Origin: Odoribacter laneus YIT 12061
GTDB taxonomy: Bacteria; Bacteroidota; Bacteroidia; Bacteroidales; Marinifilaceae
Assembly (NCBI RefSeq): GCF_000243215.1
Contig: NZ_JH594596.1
Location: 1,477,337 to 1,523,303 of the forward strand
Direction of reading: 5' to 3'
Length of the DNA: 45,967 bases
The position numbers and the translations under genes are program-made. Below, one piece after another: positions 1 to 7,814 of the stretch. Under the pieces are notes generated by a model. It was given only the letters and a program-made list of their open reading frames with translations, was not told where the DNA came from and made no database searches. Each line of letters opens with the position of its first letter. The stretch's first letter is position 1.

Positions 1-417
1 TTAAGGATAAGTAATCGTCCAATCCAAAGAATCCAATTGTTCCTTCGTAAAAATTTTACTTCCTAACATCATATTGTATTTAAAAACAGTATCAAAGGGG
101 ATTGTTTCCACTATTTTTGCATCAAAAAAAACATAGGAAATCCTTGGATCTAAACACCCACTATACTCTATATCCACTTCAAAACTAGGACTATATTCGT
201 TTTTACATTCATGTGCAAATATTTTAAAGTCAACAGGAGAGCTAGCAATATTAGCATTATCAAATATTCCACCTTCGCAATTCCCTCGACGGAAATAGAT
301 ATCCATATCCGAATAATTACAAATACGAAGTATTTGATGATTGGAGGGAGTATTCTTATATTCCCAACATCCTGTCAGAAACAAAACTAAACTAATAATA
401 ACAATTACTTTTCCCAT
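1..417 (-). CDS. Small lipoprotein, possible immunity partner of the Rhs C-terminal domain
   Basis: Complete 138-residue ORF (ATG at 417, TAA at 1-3). The first 16 residues form a lipoprotein signal peptide ending in the lipobox LTGC, so Cys17 would be lipidated and the protein anchored in the envelope. The mature part is rich in Cys, Tyr and Asp and matches no family I recognise. It begins only five bases after the stop of the upstream Rhs C-terminal ORF, the position where polymorphic toxin systems usually carry the immunity gene; that role is inference from position alone. The gene is AT-rich like the rest of the first 1.6 kb, which fits an acquired module. It could equally be an unrelated secreted protein. 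Confidence 0.75.
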   Translation of the reverse strand: MGKVIVIISLVLFLTGCWEYKNTPSNHQILRICNYSDMDIYFRRGNCEGGIFDNANIASSPVDFKIFAHECKNEYSPSFEVDIEYSGCLDPRISYVFFDAKIVETIPFDTVFKYNMMLGSKIFTKEQLDSLDWTITYP

Positions 418-422
418 ATTAA

Positions 423-1118
423 TTAAAAAGTTATTAGTTGATGTAAATTGTCCGGACCTTTTTCCGATAAAGGTTCTGAAGAACGATGCCCCATAAGGTC
501 TGCATCTAAAGCCCTTTCAAATAAAAAAGTAAACTGACCGTTTTTATCCATAATATTTTTCATATCCCATTGATTTTCACTTCCTATAGGATTTTGCTTA
601 AAATACCACTTTAAAACATTCCTTTTATGAAAATACCGGATAGCCCTTGAATTCGCATCCTGTTCCGTACTCGTATATTTATGCCTTTTGTTTTCCTTAC
701 TGCGAAATCTATCCCGTAGGACACTCAAAAAACTAGGAACTGCCACTTTCCAAAGGTAATTTATACCTATCTTCTGACTTTGCAGATAATGCCCGTATTC
801 GTGCTGGAACAAAGGATTTGCCGGATCTGCCTCCAAATCTTTCCCGCCCGTAATAAAACTACCTAAAGCGACCCCTTGTCCATTACTTAATAAAGGAGTG
901 GAAACAGTTGTGGCTCCTCCATAATAATCGACTTGGGTATCAGACAAATAATTTACGGCATTGGCATAAGTAAAGCCCAACAATGTCTGAGGCAATTGCC
1001 AGGTAAAACGGGATACGATTTCCTTCATCATGCCAAAAAAGTTCTGACCGCCCCCTGCCTTAAATAATCCTACTGTAATCTTCAACTCATTATATCCACT
1101 CGCAACTGCTTCTTTCAA
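423..1118 (-). CDS. Rhs C-terminal zincin-like domain (frameshifted from its core)
   Basis: 231 codons if read from the TTG at 1118; the next Met is residue 30. Residues 106-110 read HEYGH, an HExxH zinc-protease signature, followed by a hydrophobic stretch and TEQDAN (Glu152), the spacing expected for a third zinc ligand. This HEYGHYLQSQ arrangement is a recurrent C-terminal domain of Bacteroidota Rhs proteins. There is no signal peptide and no good start, and it overlaps the preceding Rhs-core ORF by four bases in another frame, so I read it as the C-terminal part of one protein broken by a frameshift. Adding one A to the A5 tract at 1146-1150 joins the two frames without a stop. Whether the zincin is a toxin, a self-processing enzyme or inactive cannot be told from sequence. 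Confidence 0.7.
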   Translation of the reverse strand: MKEAVASGYNELKITVGLFKAGGGQNFFGMMKEIVSRFTWQLPQTLLGFTYANAVNYLSDTQVDYYGGATTVSTPLLSNGQGVALGSFITGGKDLEADPANPLFQHEYGHYLQSQKIGINYLWKVAVPSFLSVLRDRFRSKENKRHKYTSTEQDANSRAIRYFHKRNVLKWYFKQNPIGSENQWDMKNIMDKNGQFTFLFERALDADLMGHRSSEPLSEKGPDNLHQLITF

Positions 1119-1645
1119 AAATTTAGCATGTTTAAAATGCCCTTTAAAAATTGCAAAGCTGGATCAACATTAAACCAACGGCCGATTTCTGGATCATAAT
1201 AACGAGCGCCAAAATCATACAAAGAAAGCATACTTCCCCCTAAACTTATATCCTGAAATTCTTTACCCGAATACAAATATTTATTCCGATTCAAATTATG
1301 GTGCTCAAAAGCCTTTCCAAAAGGATAATAATCCGTTTGCTGGACAGCTATCAAACTGTCATTTACAACTTCCAACAAAACCCGACTACTTCCTAAATGA
1401 TCCATAAGCAAATAATTGTATTGATAGTCGTTATTACTTTTCCGTACAAAACCCTGTGGATGCATAATGTACGAAAGCTTATCCCCTTCGTACACCATCA
1501 CATGCCGATAATATGTAAAAGAACTTCCTTTTTTCTGTGCTAATTTCTCGCCAGAAGCACTGTAAATATAGATAGTATTTTCAAAATCTTTATCTATTCT
1601 GTATGATAAATTTAATACTTTATAACGATTATTTACGATATTCAT
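1115..1645 (-). CDS. Truncated Rhs/YD-repeat core fragment
   Basis: The 176-residue product carries the end of an Rhs core: the DHLGSSR motif, YYPFGKAF, then YDFGARYYDPEIGRWFNVDP, which is the conserved hyperconserved junction before variable C-terminal domains. Full Rhs proteins in this phylum are usually well over 1000 residues, so almost all YD repeats are missing. A TAG stop lies two codons before the ATG at 1645, and the upstream 130 bases do not continue the repeat pattern in any frame. The ORF runs out of frame soon after DPALQF and ends at 1115. It therefore looks like a displaced Rhs tip or a decayed remnant rather than an active gene. Confidence 0.75.
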   Translation of the reverse strand: MNIVNNRYKVLNLSYRIDKDFENTIYIYSASGEKLAQKKGSSFTYYRHVMVYEGDKLSYIMHPQGFVRKSNNDYQYNYLLMDHLGSSRVLLEVVNDSLIAVQQTDYYPFGKAFEHHNLNRNKYLYSGKEFQDISLGGSMLSLYDFGARYYDPEIGRWFNVDPALQFLKGILNMLNF

Positions 1646-1776
1646 CCTCTAGCTTCCGAATATTTATCCTCACTTTCAGCTAATTTGTTAGAATGTATAA
1701 ATAATTTTTGTAAAAAACCGTTTTTTTATGCAGCAAATTTGCTTCTTTTACGTCATATAGGCAGAAAACAAAAAGA

Positions 1777-2328
1777 ATGAGCGACTATAAAACGATATTA
1801 CGACAATGCCAGAAAAGAGATAGACGGGCACAACTCGAATTTTATATGCTGTTTTATAAGGGCGTGTATAATAGTGCCTACCGTATACTCGGTAATCCTC
1901 AGGAAGCAGAAGAAGTAATGCAGGAGACTTTTTTAAAGGTATTCGACCGTATAGAGGATTACGACGGAGAAGTCAGTAATATGGAAAGAATTTTAAAACG
2001 AATTGCCATAAATCATGCGATAGACCTTTACCGGAAAAGAAAGATTCAATTTATCAGTTTGGAAGATAATATATATGTCACCACAGAAGAAAATAACGAG
2101 GACGAAACCGAAATGCAATTGCAATTGATTGCAGACAAGCTAAAGCAATTGCCGGAAGGCTATCGTTTAGTACTTAACCTGCATCTGATAGAAGGATTAA
2201 AATACGAAGAAATCGCACAAATGATGCAACTAACCCCTTCAACCGTCCGTTCTCAGTTTGCACGGGCCAGAAATAAATTAATCGGACTAATTAAAACACC
2301 CTCTCCCCATGAGCAATTTATTAAATGA
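1777..2328 (+). CDS. ECF-type RNA polymerase sigma-70 factor
   Basis: 183 residues, the usual size for an extracytoplasmic-function sigma factor. Region 2 is visible at about 25-95 (EFYMLFYKGVYNSAYRILGN, then EAEEVMQETFLKVF and DLYRKRK), and region 4 at about 125-175 (LPEGYRLVLNLH, YEEIAQMM, STVRSQFARARNKL helix-turn-helix). It would direct RNA polymerase to a small regulon, commonly including its own operon. The next gene starts inside its last codons (20-base overlap), giving the standard sigma/anti-sigma arrangement. The intergenic region before it contains a CAAATTTG box at 1734-1741 that resembles a Bacteroidota -7 element, but no well-spaced -33 box was found. Confidence 0.92.
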   Translation: MSDYKTILRQCQKRDRRAQLEFYMLFYKGVYNSAYRILGNPQEAEEVMQETFLKVFDRIEDYDGEVSNMERILKRIAINHAIDLYRKRKIQFISLEDNIYVTTEENNEDETEMQLQLIADKLKQLPEGYRLVLNLHLIEGLKYEEIAQMMQLTPSTVRSQFARARNKLIGLIKTPSPHEQFIK

Positions 2329-2824
2329 AAAAATAAAAAATCAGGCAGAAATTTTCGATACGGCTCTGCCACCCTTCGGACATTTCGAACGCTTTGAGGA
2401 GCGTCTTGAACGGCATGAACAAAGGAAAAACAGACATGCCCGCCGCTGGATCATCGTTACCTCAGCCGCTGCCACACTGGCACTGATTCTGATGTTCCAG
2501 TATTTTTATCCTATTCGCATTCCCTCTGCCACCACCGACTCGATTAAAGAAGTAACCACTTATTATAACCGCCAATTGCAGCAACAAATAAACGATATCG
2601 AACAAAATATCAATCTGGTCAATGAACCCGAACGCGATGAAATTTTAAAAGATATTACCGATATGGAGAATGAATCCCAAAAACTGGATAAGAAAGTCCC
2701 GGGCATCACAGAAGAAGAATATATTGCGTATATTATATCCCGCTATAATATGCAATTGGAATCATTGGAACATATCCAGACTATTTTAAAAAGTTTACCA
2801 AATTCTAAAAAACAAAACCTATAA
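2309..2824 (+). CDS. Membrane-anchored anti-sigma-like protein
   Basis: 171 residues with an N-terminal cytosolic stretch of about 45 residues rich in Arg, Glu and His, one transmembrane helix at about 47-68 (WIIVTSAAATLALILMFQYF), and a predicted periplasmic coiled-coil tail. The ATG at 2309 lies within the sigma gene, so the two are translationally coupled. Position, topology and short cytosolic head suggest it restrains the sigma factor, though no classic zinc-binding anti-sigma motif (HxxxCxxC) is present and the family is not one I can name. The next gene starts three bases after its stop, so all three belong to one transcript. Confidence 0.75.
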   Translation: MSNLLNEKIKNQAEIFDTALPPFGHFERFEERLERHEQRKNRHARRWIIVTSAAATLALILMFQYFYPIRIPSATTDSIKEVTTYYNRQLQQQINDIEQNINLVNEPERDEILKDITDMENESQKLDKKVPGITEEEYIAYIISRYNMQLESLEHIQTILKSLPNSKKQNL

Positions 2825-2827
2825 ATT

Positions 2828-3889
2828 ATGAAGTACAAATCTCTATTTTTAGTAAGCAGTTTCCTACTGCTGTTCACCGCTTCCCTATGGGCTGTGCCTA
2901 CAGAAGTAAAGCGAATCGTCAATAAAAATTTCAAAGTAAAGCCGAACTGTGAATTACAAGTAAATAACAGATACGGTTTTATCGTTATCAAACAATGGAA
3001 TAAAAACGAAATCGATTTTTCCATTGAAATTATCGGGAAAGGGGAAAATCACAAAGTGGCCCAACGAATGGCCGATCAAATTTCCGTTGATTTCCATAAT
3101 ATGGATAAATTGGTACAAGCCACTACACAGATCGACAGACAACACAACAATTGTAAAAACTGCGGTATCACTATCAATTATACGATAAACGTACCGGCTT
3201 CTGCCAAATTAAATCTAACCAACAAATACGGGAATATCCAGCTCGATGAAACCACTCAGCCCTTTCGGGCAGATGTGAAATACGGGAATTTATACGCCGC
3301 CGCTTTGAAAGGAACTGACAATGAGATTACGATTAAATACGGAAATGTCGAGTTATCGGAATCGGAGAAACTCTCCTTGAATATCGGTTACGGGAATGCC
3401 CGTATGGATAAAATGACCTCCTTGAATTTAATCAGTGCCTATTCAAAATTCAATATCGGAACGGTCGGTTCCATAGAAATGACATCCAAATACGATAGGT
3501 TTACGATTAAATCGATCGATTCTTTTGTATTAAGCTCAGCCTATACAGATTTCAGTATTGATTACCTTGGGAAGCGCTTCGATGCTTCCAGCCTCAAGTA
3601 TTGTAAAGTAAAAATTGCCGATGTGGCCCAGGATTTCAGCTCGATCTTAATAGAAGCAGCCTATACGAATATCCGGATCGGATTGGATAACCATTATAGT
3701 TTTATGGCGGATTTGTATACCCGCTACGGCTCCATACGACTCAACGGTATCAAATTATCGGATGTAACGCTGGACGACGACGATAGCCGTTATTCTAAAA
3801 CGATACGGGGAAGAGTAGGCAAGCAAGAGCATCCCTCGGCAAAAGTGAATATCTCCAACTCTTATGCTGATATTATTTTCAGTAAATAA
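2828..3889 (+). CDS. Secreted DUF4097-like putative adhesin/beta-helix protein
   Basis: 353 residues with a clear signal peptide (Lys-rich start, hydrophobic 5-20, cleavage near WAVP at 21-24). The mature protein is a series of short beta-strand units repeating Y-G-N or Y-x-x-F-x-I patterns (KYGNIQL, KYGNLYA, KYGNVEL, GYGNARM, AYSKFNI, KYDRFTI, AYTDFSI), the kind of repeat seen in DUF4097 putative adhesins that form a beta-solenoid. It is the third gene of the sigma-factor operon, so its product is either a sensor input or an output of that envelope-stress-type circuit (inference). A long inverted repeat follows and may end transcription. Confidence 0.8.
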   Translation: MKYKSLFLVSSFLLLFTASLWAVPTEVKRIVNKNFKVKPNCELQVNNRYGFIVIKQWNKNEIDFSIEIIGKGENHKVAQRMADQISVDFHNMDKLVQATTQIDRQHNNCKNCGITINYTINVPASAKLNLTNKYGNIQLDETTQPFRADVKYGNLYAAALKGTDNEITIKYGNVELSESEKLSLNIGYGNARMDKMTSLNLISAYSKFNIGTVGSIEMTSKYDRFTIKSIDSFVLSSAYTDFSIDYLGKRFDASSLKYCKVKIADVAQDFSSILIEAAYTNIRIGLDNHYSFMADLYTRYGSIRLNGIKLSDVTLDDDDSRYSKTIRGRVGKQEHPSAKVNISNSYADIIFSK

Positions 3890-3933
3890 GAAACATAAAC
3901 GATAAGCCGTACCTCCGAAGGCTTGCCTGACAC

Positions 3934-4003
3934 TCGCTGACTAATGAATTTACGTTTTTCCCCTTCTCATTCTGATCAGAACGGTAATTTCATTAGTCAG
4001 CGA
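3934..4003. repeat. 15-bp perfect inverted repeat between convergent genes
   Basis: Left arm 3934-3948 (tcgctgactaatgaa) is exactly complementary to the right arm 3989-4003, with a 40-base spacer holding a small palindrome (tctgatcaga, 3971-3980). It sits between two genes that converge on it, ending at 3889 and 4036. A bidirectional terminator is the simplest role, but there is no clean T run at either arm and the loop is long. Confidence 0.6.
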
Positions 4004-4035
4004 AATACGTTTTACCCGTTTGCCTCAGCAGCTTC

Positions 4036-5940
4036 CTATTCCTCTTCTCCATATTTCAGCATCTGTTCCAGGAAATTGTCTGGATAATGAATACGAACAT
4101 CCGTTATTTCTCCTCCCGCTTTCACTAATGTATAGACAGGATTGATAAAACCGGCATAAGGAGGTACATTTAGCTTCCGGTATCTTTCCAGGACTTCCCG
4201 ATGCAGTTCCTCCTCTACTTTGACTCCGTAAGTCTCTATCAGATCCCGGGCTGCCGGATAATCGCCTTCCGATTTTATACGCTGCACTTCTGCCAGAAGC
4301 TTTCCGAACAACATCCTCAAAGCCTCGTAATCGCGTATCACGAAATACGTTTTTCCTTGTTCCCGAATTTTCTCTATGACATTCGCCTCCTTCCCTTGTT
4401 CGTATACCCAGGAAGCGATCAACTGGCGGTTTCTCATATGTGCTTCCTCCAGGCTATCGCCGGGTTTAATCCGTGTCAATTGCGTCAGTAAGGCGTTGCG
4501 GATGTAAGTATCGTATTCACATTCCGCCACTTCCGGTCCGTTAATAATCCCTAATTCCAACAATTTCGGATCCGCAATATAATAAAGGGCAAAGAGATCC
4601 GCCCGGGCCTCTTCCAAAGTAGAATAATAATTTTTCAAAGCTTCAGTAGTCACTCCCGGCATCATCTTTCCCGAACCATGCCCCAGACACTCATGCAAAT
4701 CCGTATGAAGGTTTCCTCCTTCATAACCGTATAATTCAGCTTTGCGTTTTTCTGCTTCCGAATAAGCAAATTCGGCCGTCACTCCCGATCCCTGTGAAGC
4801 CCGGTGATAAGCATAAGTAATATTGTCCAGGGTTACAGACTTACTCCCGTAACGTTCCCGTATCCATTCGGCATTCGGTAAGTTGATGCCGATAGGGGTA
4901 GCGGGATGGCAATCCCCTCCCAACATAGCCACTTGCATAACCCGGGCAGTAATCCCCGAAACCTGTGTTTTTTTAAACCGATCTTCTATAGGAGCATTTT
5001 TCTCAAACCAAAGCGCATTTTCCGCCAGTTTATTTGTCCGCTCACAAGCTGCAGCATCCACAATTTCCACAACCGACTCCCAGCTTGCTTTATACGCGAG
5101 CGGGTCGCCGTATACTTCGATAAAACCATTGATGAAATCGACAGGCGACTCCTGTTCCTGTAGCCAGGCAATTGAATAGGCATCGAAAACAGCCAAATCT
5201 CCGTTCTTGTAGTATTCGATCAACAAACGGATCACCTCCCTCTGCTGCTCCGTTAAAGCAAACTTCTGGGCCTTTTCCAGCGCTTTTACAATGTTCGTAA
5301 TCTCATTACTGTATTTTCCTCCGATTTTCCATACTTCTTCTACCAACTTCCCGTCTTTTTTTACCAAAGTGGAATTCAATCCCCGGGAGATTGGCTGTCC
5401 TTCCCCACCGGAGGGGAGTTTATAAAAATCTTCCACTTCCTGCTGAGTAACACCGGAATAATAATTGTTGGCAGAAGCCTTCACCAAATCTTTCGCTCCG
5501 TCTAATACCACCCGCTTTGCCATGTAATCCCGGTCGAACAGAATCCGTTCCAGCCCTTCGAATTCCTTCTCCCTTCCGACAGCCGCTAGAAGCGACCGAA
5601 AGTATTCCTTTGAAAAAACCGGAATAAATTTATCCATGGAATAATGGTGATGGATCCCATTGGCAAAAAACACTTTTTTAGCATACAATACGAATGCTTT
5701 GAATTCTTCACACTCCCGGTCTCCCCGATAGTCCCGCAATATTTTTTCCAGCACCCGACGGATACGCAAATTGTATTTATTATTCTGATCCCATAAAATA
5801 TCCCGTCCGGCCAAAGCCGCCTGGCTTAAGTAATAAATAAAAAGTTTTTCTTTTAAGGTCAAGCCTTCAAAAGCAGGGACCTGATAACGCAATATCCGGA
5901 TATCGTCAAATTGCTCTGCAATGTAATTTTCAAAATTCAT
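4036..5940 (-). CDS. Dipeptidyl-peptidase III-like M49 metallopeptidase
   Basis: 634 residues. The family M49 signature HExxGH is present as HECLGH at 416-421, and the third ligand motif as EEARAD at 443-448 (Glu444), about 23 residues later, a shorter separation than in eukaryotic DPP III. Such enzymes remove dipeptides from the N-terminus of short peptides in a zinc-dependent way. There is no signal peptide, so a cytosolic location is likely (some Bacteroides relatives carry a lipoprotein signal). The start MNFENYIAEQF at 5940 is the only sensible ATG. It is a single-gene unit on the minus strand, about 100 bases after the RNA methylase and on the opposite strand from the sigma operon. Confidence 0.88.
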   Translation of the reverse strand: MNFENYIAEQFDDIRILRYQVPAFEGLTLKEKLFIYYLSQAALAGRDILWDQNNKYNLRIRRVLEKILRDYRGDRECEEFKAFVLYAKKVFFANGIHHHYSMDKFIPVFSKEYFRSLLAAVGREKEFEGLERILFDRDYMAKRVVLDGAKDLVKASANNYYSGVTQQEVEDFYKLPSGGEGQPISRGLNSTLVKKDGKLVEEVWKIGGKYSNEITNIVKALEKAQKFALTEQQREVIRLLIEYYKNGDLAVFDAYSIAWLQEQESPVDFINGFIEVYGDPLAYKASWESVVEIVDAAACERTNKLAENALWFEKNAPIEDRFKKTQVSGITARVMQVAMLGGDCHPATPIGINLPNAEWIRERYGSKSVTLDNITYAYHRASQGSGVTAEFAYSEAEKRKAELYGYEGGNLHTDLHECLGHGSGKMMPGVTTEALKNYYSTLEEARADLFALYYIADPKLLELGIINGPEVAECEYDTYIRNALLTQLTRIKPGDSLEEAHMRNRQLIASWVYEQGKEANVIEKIREQGKTYFVIRDYEALRMLFGKLLAEVQRIKSEGDYPAARDLIETYGVKVEEELHREVLERYRKLNVPPYAGFINPVYTLVKAGGEITDVRIHYPDNFLEQMLKYGEEE

Positions 5941-6048
5941 TTTCTCTTTCTAAAACGTTTGTAGTGATTTCCGGCTTTTTTCTTTTGCCTGTTCTTCTTT
6001 CATACGTTCCTCACACCGTAGCGGTTTCAACCGGCCTTTTTTCCGTCT

Positions 6049-6726
6049 CTAACTTTTCTGCTGTTCAAACCGTTCTAAAATTTCTCCGGATGCCTTTACA
6101 GCATGTTTATACCATTGAAAAGCAACTTTCACTTCTTCTTCCGGAGACAAATGCCAATCCAGGTCGCTTTCCCGGAGCCGCTGCATTACGCTATACATAA
6201 TCAAAGCCGCACATACGCTCACGTTCAGGCTTTCCGTAAATCCGTACATCGGGACTTTTACAAATTCGTCGGCTTCCCGAATCACGTCTTCCGATAAGCC
6301 CGTCAGTTCTGTTCCGAAAAAAAAGGCCATTTTCCCTTTTTTTAAATCCAGATCGTCAATAAGCGTATCACGGGAATGAGGAGTAGTGGCAATAATACGG
6401 TATCCCTGCTGCCGGAGTTGCCGGAGGGCCGCCGGGGTATTATTCTTTTCTCCCCGGTAACGATGAAGAGTCAGCCATTCCCGGGCTCCTTGGGATACGG
6501 TAGAAGTCACATCGTATTTGTTCCGGTTCTCGATAATGTGTACGCTCTGTACGCCCATACAATCGGCTGTACGCATTACAGCACTCTGATTATGGGACTG
6601 GTATAGATCTTCCAATACTAAGGTGACATACTCCGTTCTCTCCCGGATCAACCGGGAAAAGAGCGCATTTTTTTCATCTGTCACAAAATTTTTCAGATAT
6701 TCCACTTTTTCCTGCTCTGTCCTCAT
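6049..6726 (-). CDS. trmH: TrmH-type SPOUT RNA 2'-O-methyltransferase
   Basis: 225 residues from the ATG at 6726 (MRTEQEKVEYL); a longer reading from 6771 runs further into the neighbouring gene and is not needed. The three SpoU motifs are in order: NQSAVMRTADCMGVQSVHIIE near 45-65, FFFGTELTGLS near 135-145, and FTESLNVSVCAALI near 165-178, which form the trefoil-knot S-adenosylmethionine site. The sequence fits the TrmH group, which methylates guanosine 18 of the tRNA D-loop, better than the RlmB group. Its start overlaps the end of the upstream Nudix gene by 53 bases, so the two are probably co-transcribed and coupled. Confidence 0.85.
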   Translation of the reverse strand: MRTEQEKVEYLKNFVTDEKNALFSRLIRERTEYVTLVLEDLYQSHNQSAVMRTADCMGVQSVHIIENRNKYDVTSTVSQGAREWLTLHRYRGEKNNTPAALRQLRQQGYRIIATTPHSRDTLIDDLDLKKGKMAFFFGTELTGLSEDVIREADEFVKVPMYGFTESLNVSVCAALIMYSVMQRLRESDLDWHLSPEEEVKVAFQWYKHAVKASGEILERFEQQKS

Positions 6727-7285
6727 CAGCTTTCGTTTTCTCGTAAAAATATTTCCACAACGCAGCGACATGCATCGCCTGCATAATTTGATTTTCCATT
6801 AACAATTTCTTCACCTCCTCCGGTTCCAATAATTCTACAGCAATGTCCTCCGTCGCTTCCTGATGAGGTTCTCCTATTCTTTCCAGGTCGGTAGCCAGAA
6901 AGCAATATGTTAAATTGGTATGCGTACCCGGGTTTACCGAAAATACCATATAGGTTTCCCAATGTCCTTTTCCATATCCCGTTTCCTCCCACAATTCCCG
7001 CCGGGCCGCCTCTAAATAGGAGGAATCCGAATCTTCCACCACGCCCGCACATAATTCATAGCCGACCCGTCCCAAGCCATGACGATACTGTCTTTCCATC
7101 AGCAATTTCCCTTCCCGGGTAATTCCGATAACACAAACCCAGGCTGGATACTCCAATACATAGTATGAAGGAATAAGGCTTCCGTTTGGTAGCTCCACTT
7201 TATCCCGTCTGACAGTAAACCAAGGCTCTTTAAAAAGGTACTCCGATTGAAGCACTTTCCAGGGTTGTATCTGTTTTTTCCCCAT
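6674..7285 (-). CDS. Nudix hydrolase, ADP-ribose pyrophosphatase-like
   Basis: 203 residues from the ATG at 7285 (MGKKQIQPWK); a TTG six bases upstream is possible. The Nudix box is seen as AARRELWEETGYG near 100-112, with the metal-binding REL-EE core intact. The glycine-to-glutamate part of the box is one residue longer than usual and reads Asp-Ser in place of the first Glu, so it is slightly degenerate. The N-terminal beta-sheet (PWFTVRRDKVELPNGS, VLEYPAWVCVIGI) is like that of ADP-sugar/ADP-ribose pyrophosphatases. A strong bidirectional terminator separates it from HU. Substrate specificity is not determined. Confidence 0.85.
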   Translation of the reverse strand: MGKKQIQPWKVLQSEYLFKEPWFTVRRDKVELPNGSLIPSYYVLEYPAWVCVIGITREGKLLMERQYRHGLGRVGYELCAGVVEDSDSSYLEAARRELWEETGYGKGHWETYMVFSVNPGTHTNLTYCFLATDLERIGEPHQEATEDIAVELLEPEEVKKLLMENQIMQAMHVAALWKYFYEKTKADEDRAGKSGISEKFCDR

Positions 7286-7367
7286 TTTCAATCGTATTAA
7301 ATTCGTCTGGTATAAAAATAGTAATTAAAATTCTGTACCCTATACCCGAAACGCCACTTTTCTCCAT

Positions 7368-7414
7368 AAAAAAAGGGGCCCTTAAAAATTACTTTTCAGG
7401 CGGCCCCTTTTTTT
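7368..7414. terminator. Bidirectional rho-independent terminator after HU
   Basis: A 13-bp perfect stem, seven A plus GGGGCC (7368-7380) pairing with GGCCCC plus seven T (7402-7414), with a 21-base loop. The A and T runs at the ends give a U tract on either strand, so it can stop the hup transcript on the minus strand and any plus-strand reading. It lies 15 bases after the HU stop codon. Confidence 0.88.
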
Positions 7415-7428
7415 ATGTTAATCTGTGA

Positions 7429-7698
7429 TCAGCACTTTTCTGCCAATTCAGCTCCAGCTTTAAATTTAACAACTTTCTTAGCAGGGATTGTAATAGCCTT
7501 ACCTGTTTGAGGATTTCTACCACTTCTTGCACTTCTTTCAGAGACAGAGAAAGAACCAAATCCGATCAATGCAACCTTATCACCGTTCTTCAGTGCTTCA
7601 CCTACTGTTTCAATAAAAGCTTCCAAAGCCTTTTTAGACTCTGCCTTTGTCAAACCTGCTTTTTCAGCAATAGCGTCAATTAATTGTGCTTTATTCAT
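7429..7698 (-). CDS. hup: HU-family DNA-binding protein
   Basis: 89 residues, the standard HU length. It shows [20 protein letters not shown], a helical dimer domain, then the conserved GFGSFSV and [22 protein letters not shown] of the DNA-binding arm. HU bends DNA and compacts the nucleoid. A good Bacteroidota promoter lies upstream at 7745-7776 and a strong terminator downstream, so the gene is a monocistronic unit of the kind expected for an abundant protein. Confidence 0.97.
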   Translation of the reverse strand: MNKAQLIDAIAEKAGLTKAESKKALEAFIETVGEALKNGDKVALIGFGSFSVSERSARSGRNPQTGKAITIPAKKVVKFKAGAELAEKC

Positions 7699-7744
7699 AA
7701 TATTATTTTTTAGGGTTAGAATTTTTATAACCTTTCTCTCTAGG

Positions 7745-7776
7745 CAAATGTATATATTTTATCGAGGATGTCAAAG
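7745..7776 (-). promoter_or_regulatory. Promoter of the HU gene (Bacteroidota -33/-7)
   Basis: On the minus strand TTTG (7775-7772) is followed after exactly 19 bases by TACATTTG (7752-7745), matching the Bacteroidota housekeeping sigma consensus TTTG-N19-TAnnTTTG. The expected transcript start leaves a leader of about 40 bases before the ATG at 7698. Confidence 0.75.
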
Positions 7777-7814
7777 TTTTCAAAAAAAAAATCGTTTTTT
7801 TTTTAATTTTTTTA

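Noticed and set aside
4883-5183. Several overlapping short ORFs opposite the DPP III-like gene
   Set aside because: They lie entirely within the real coding region with no start signals and no family likeness.
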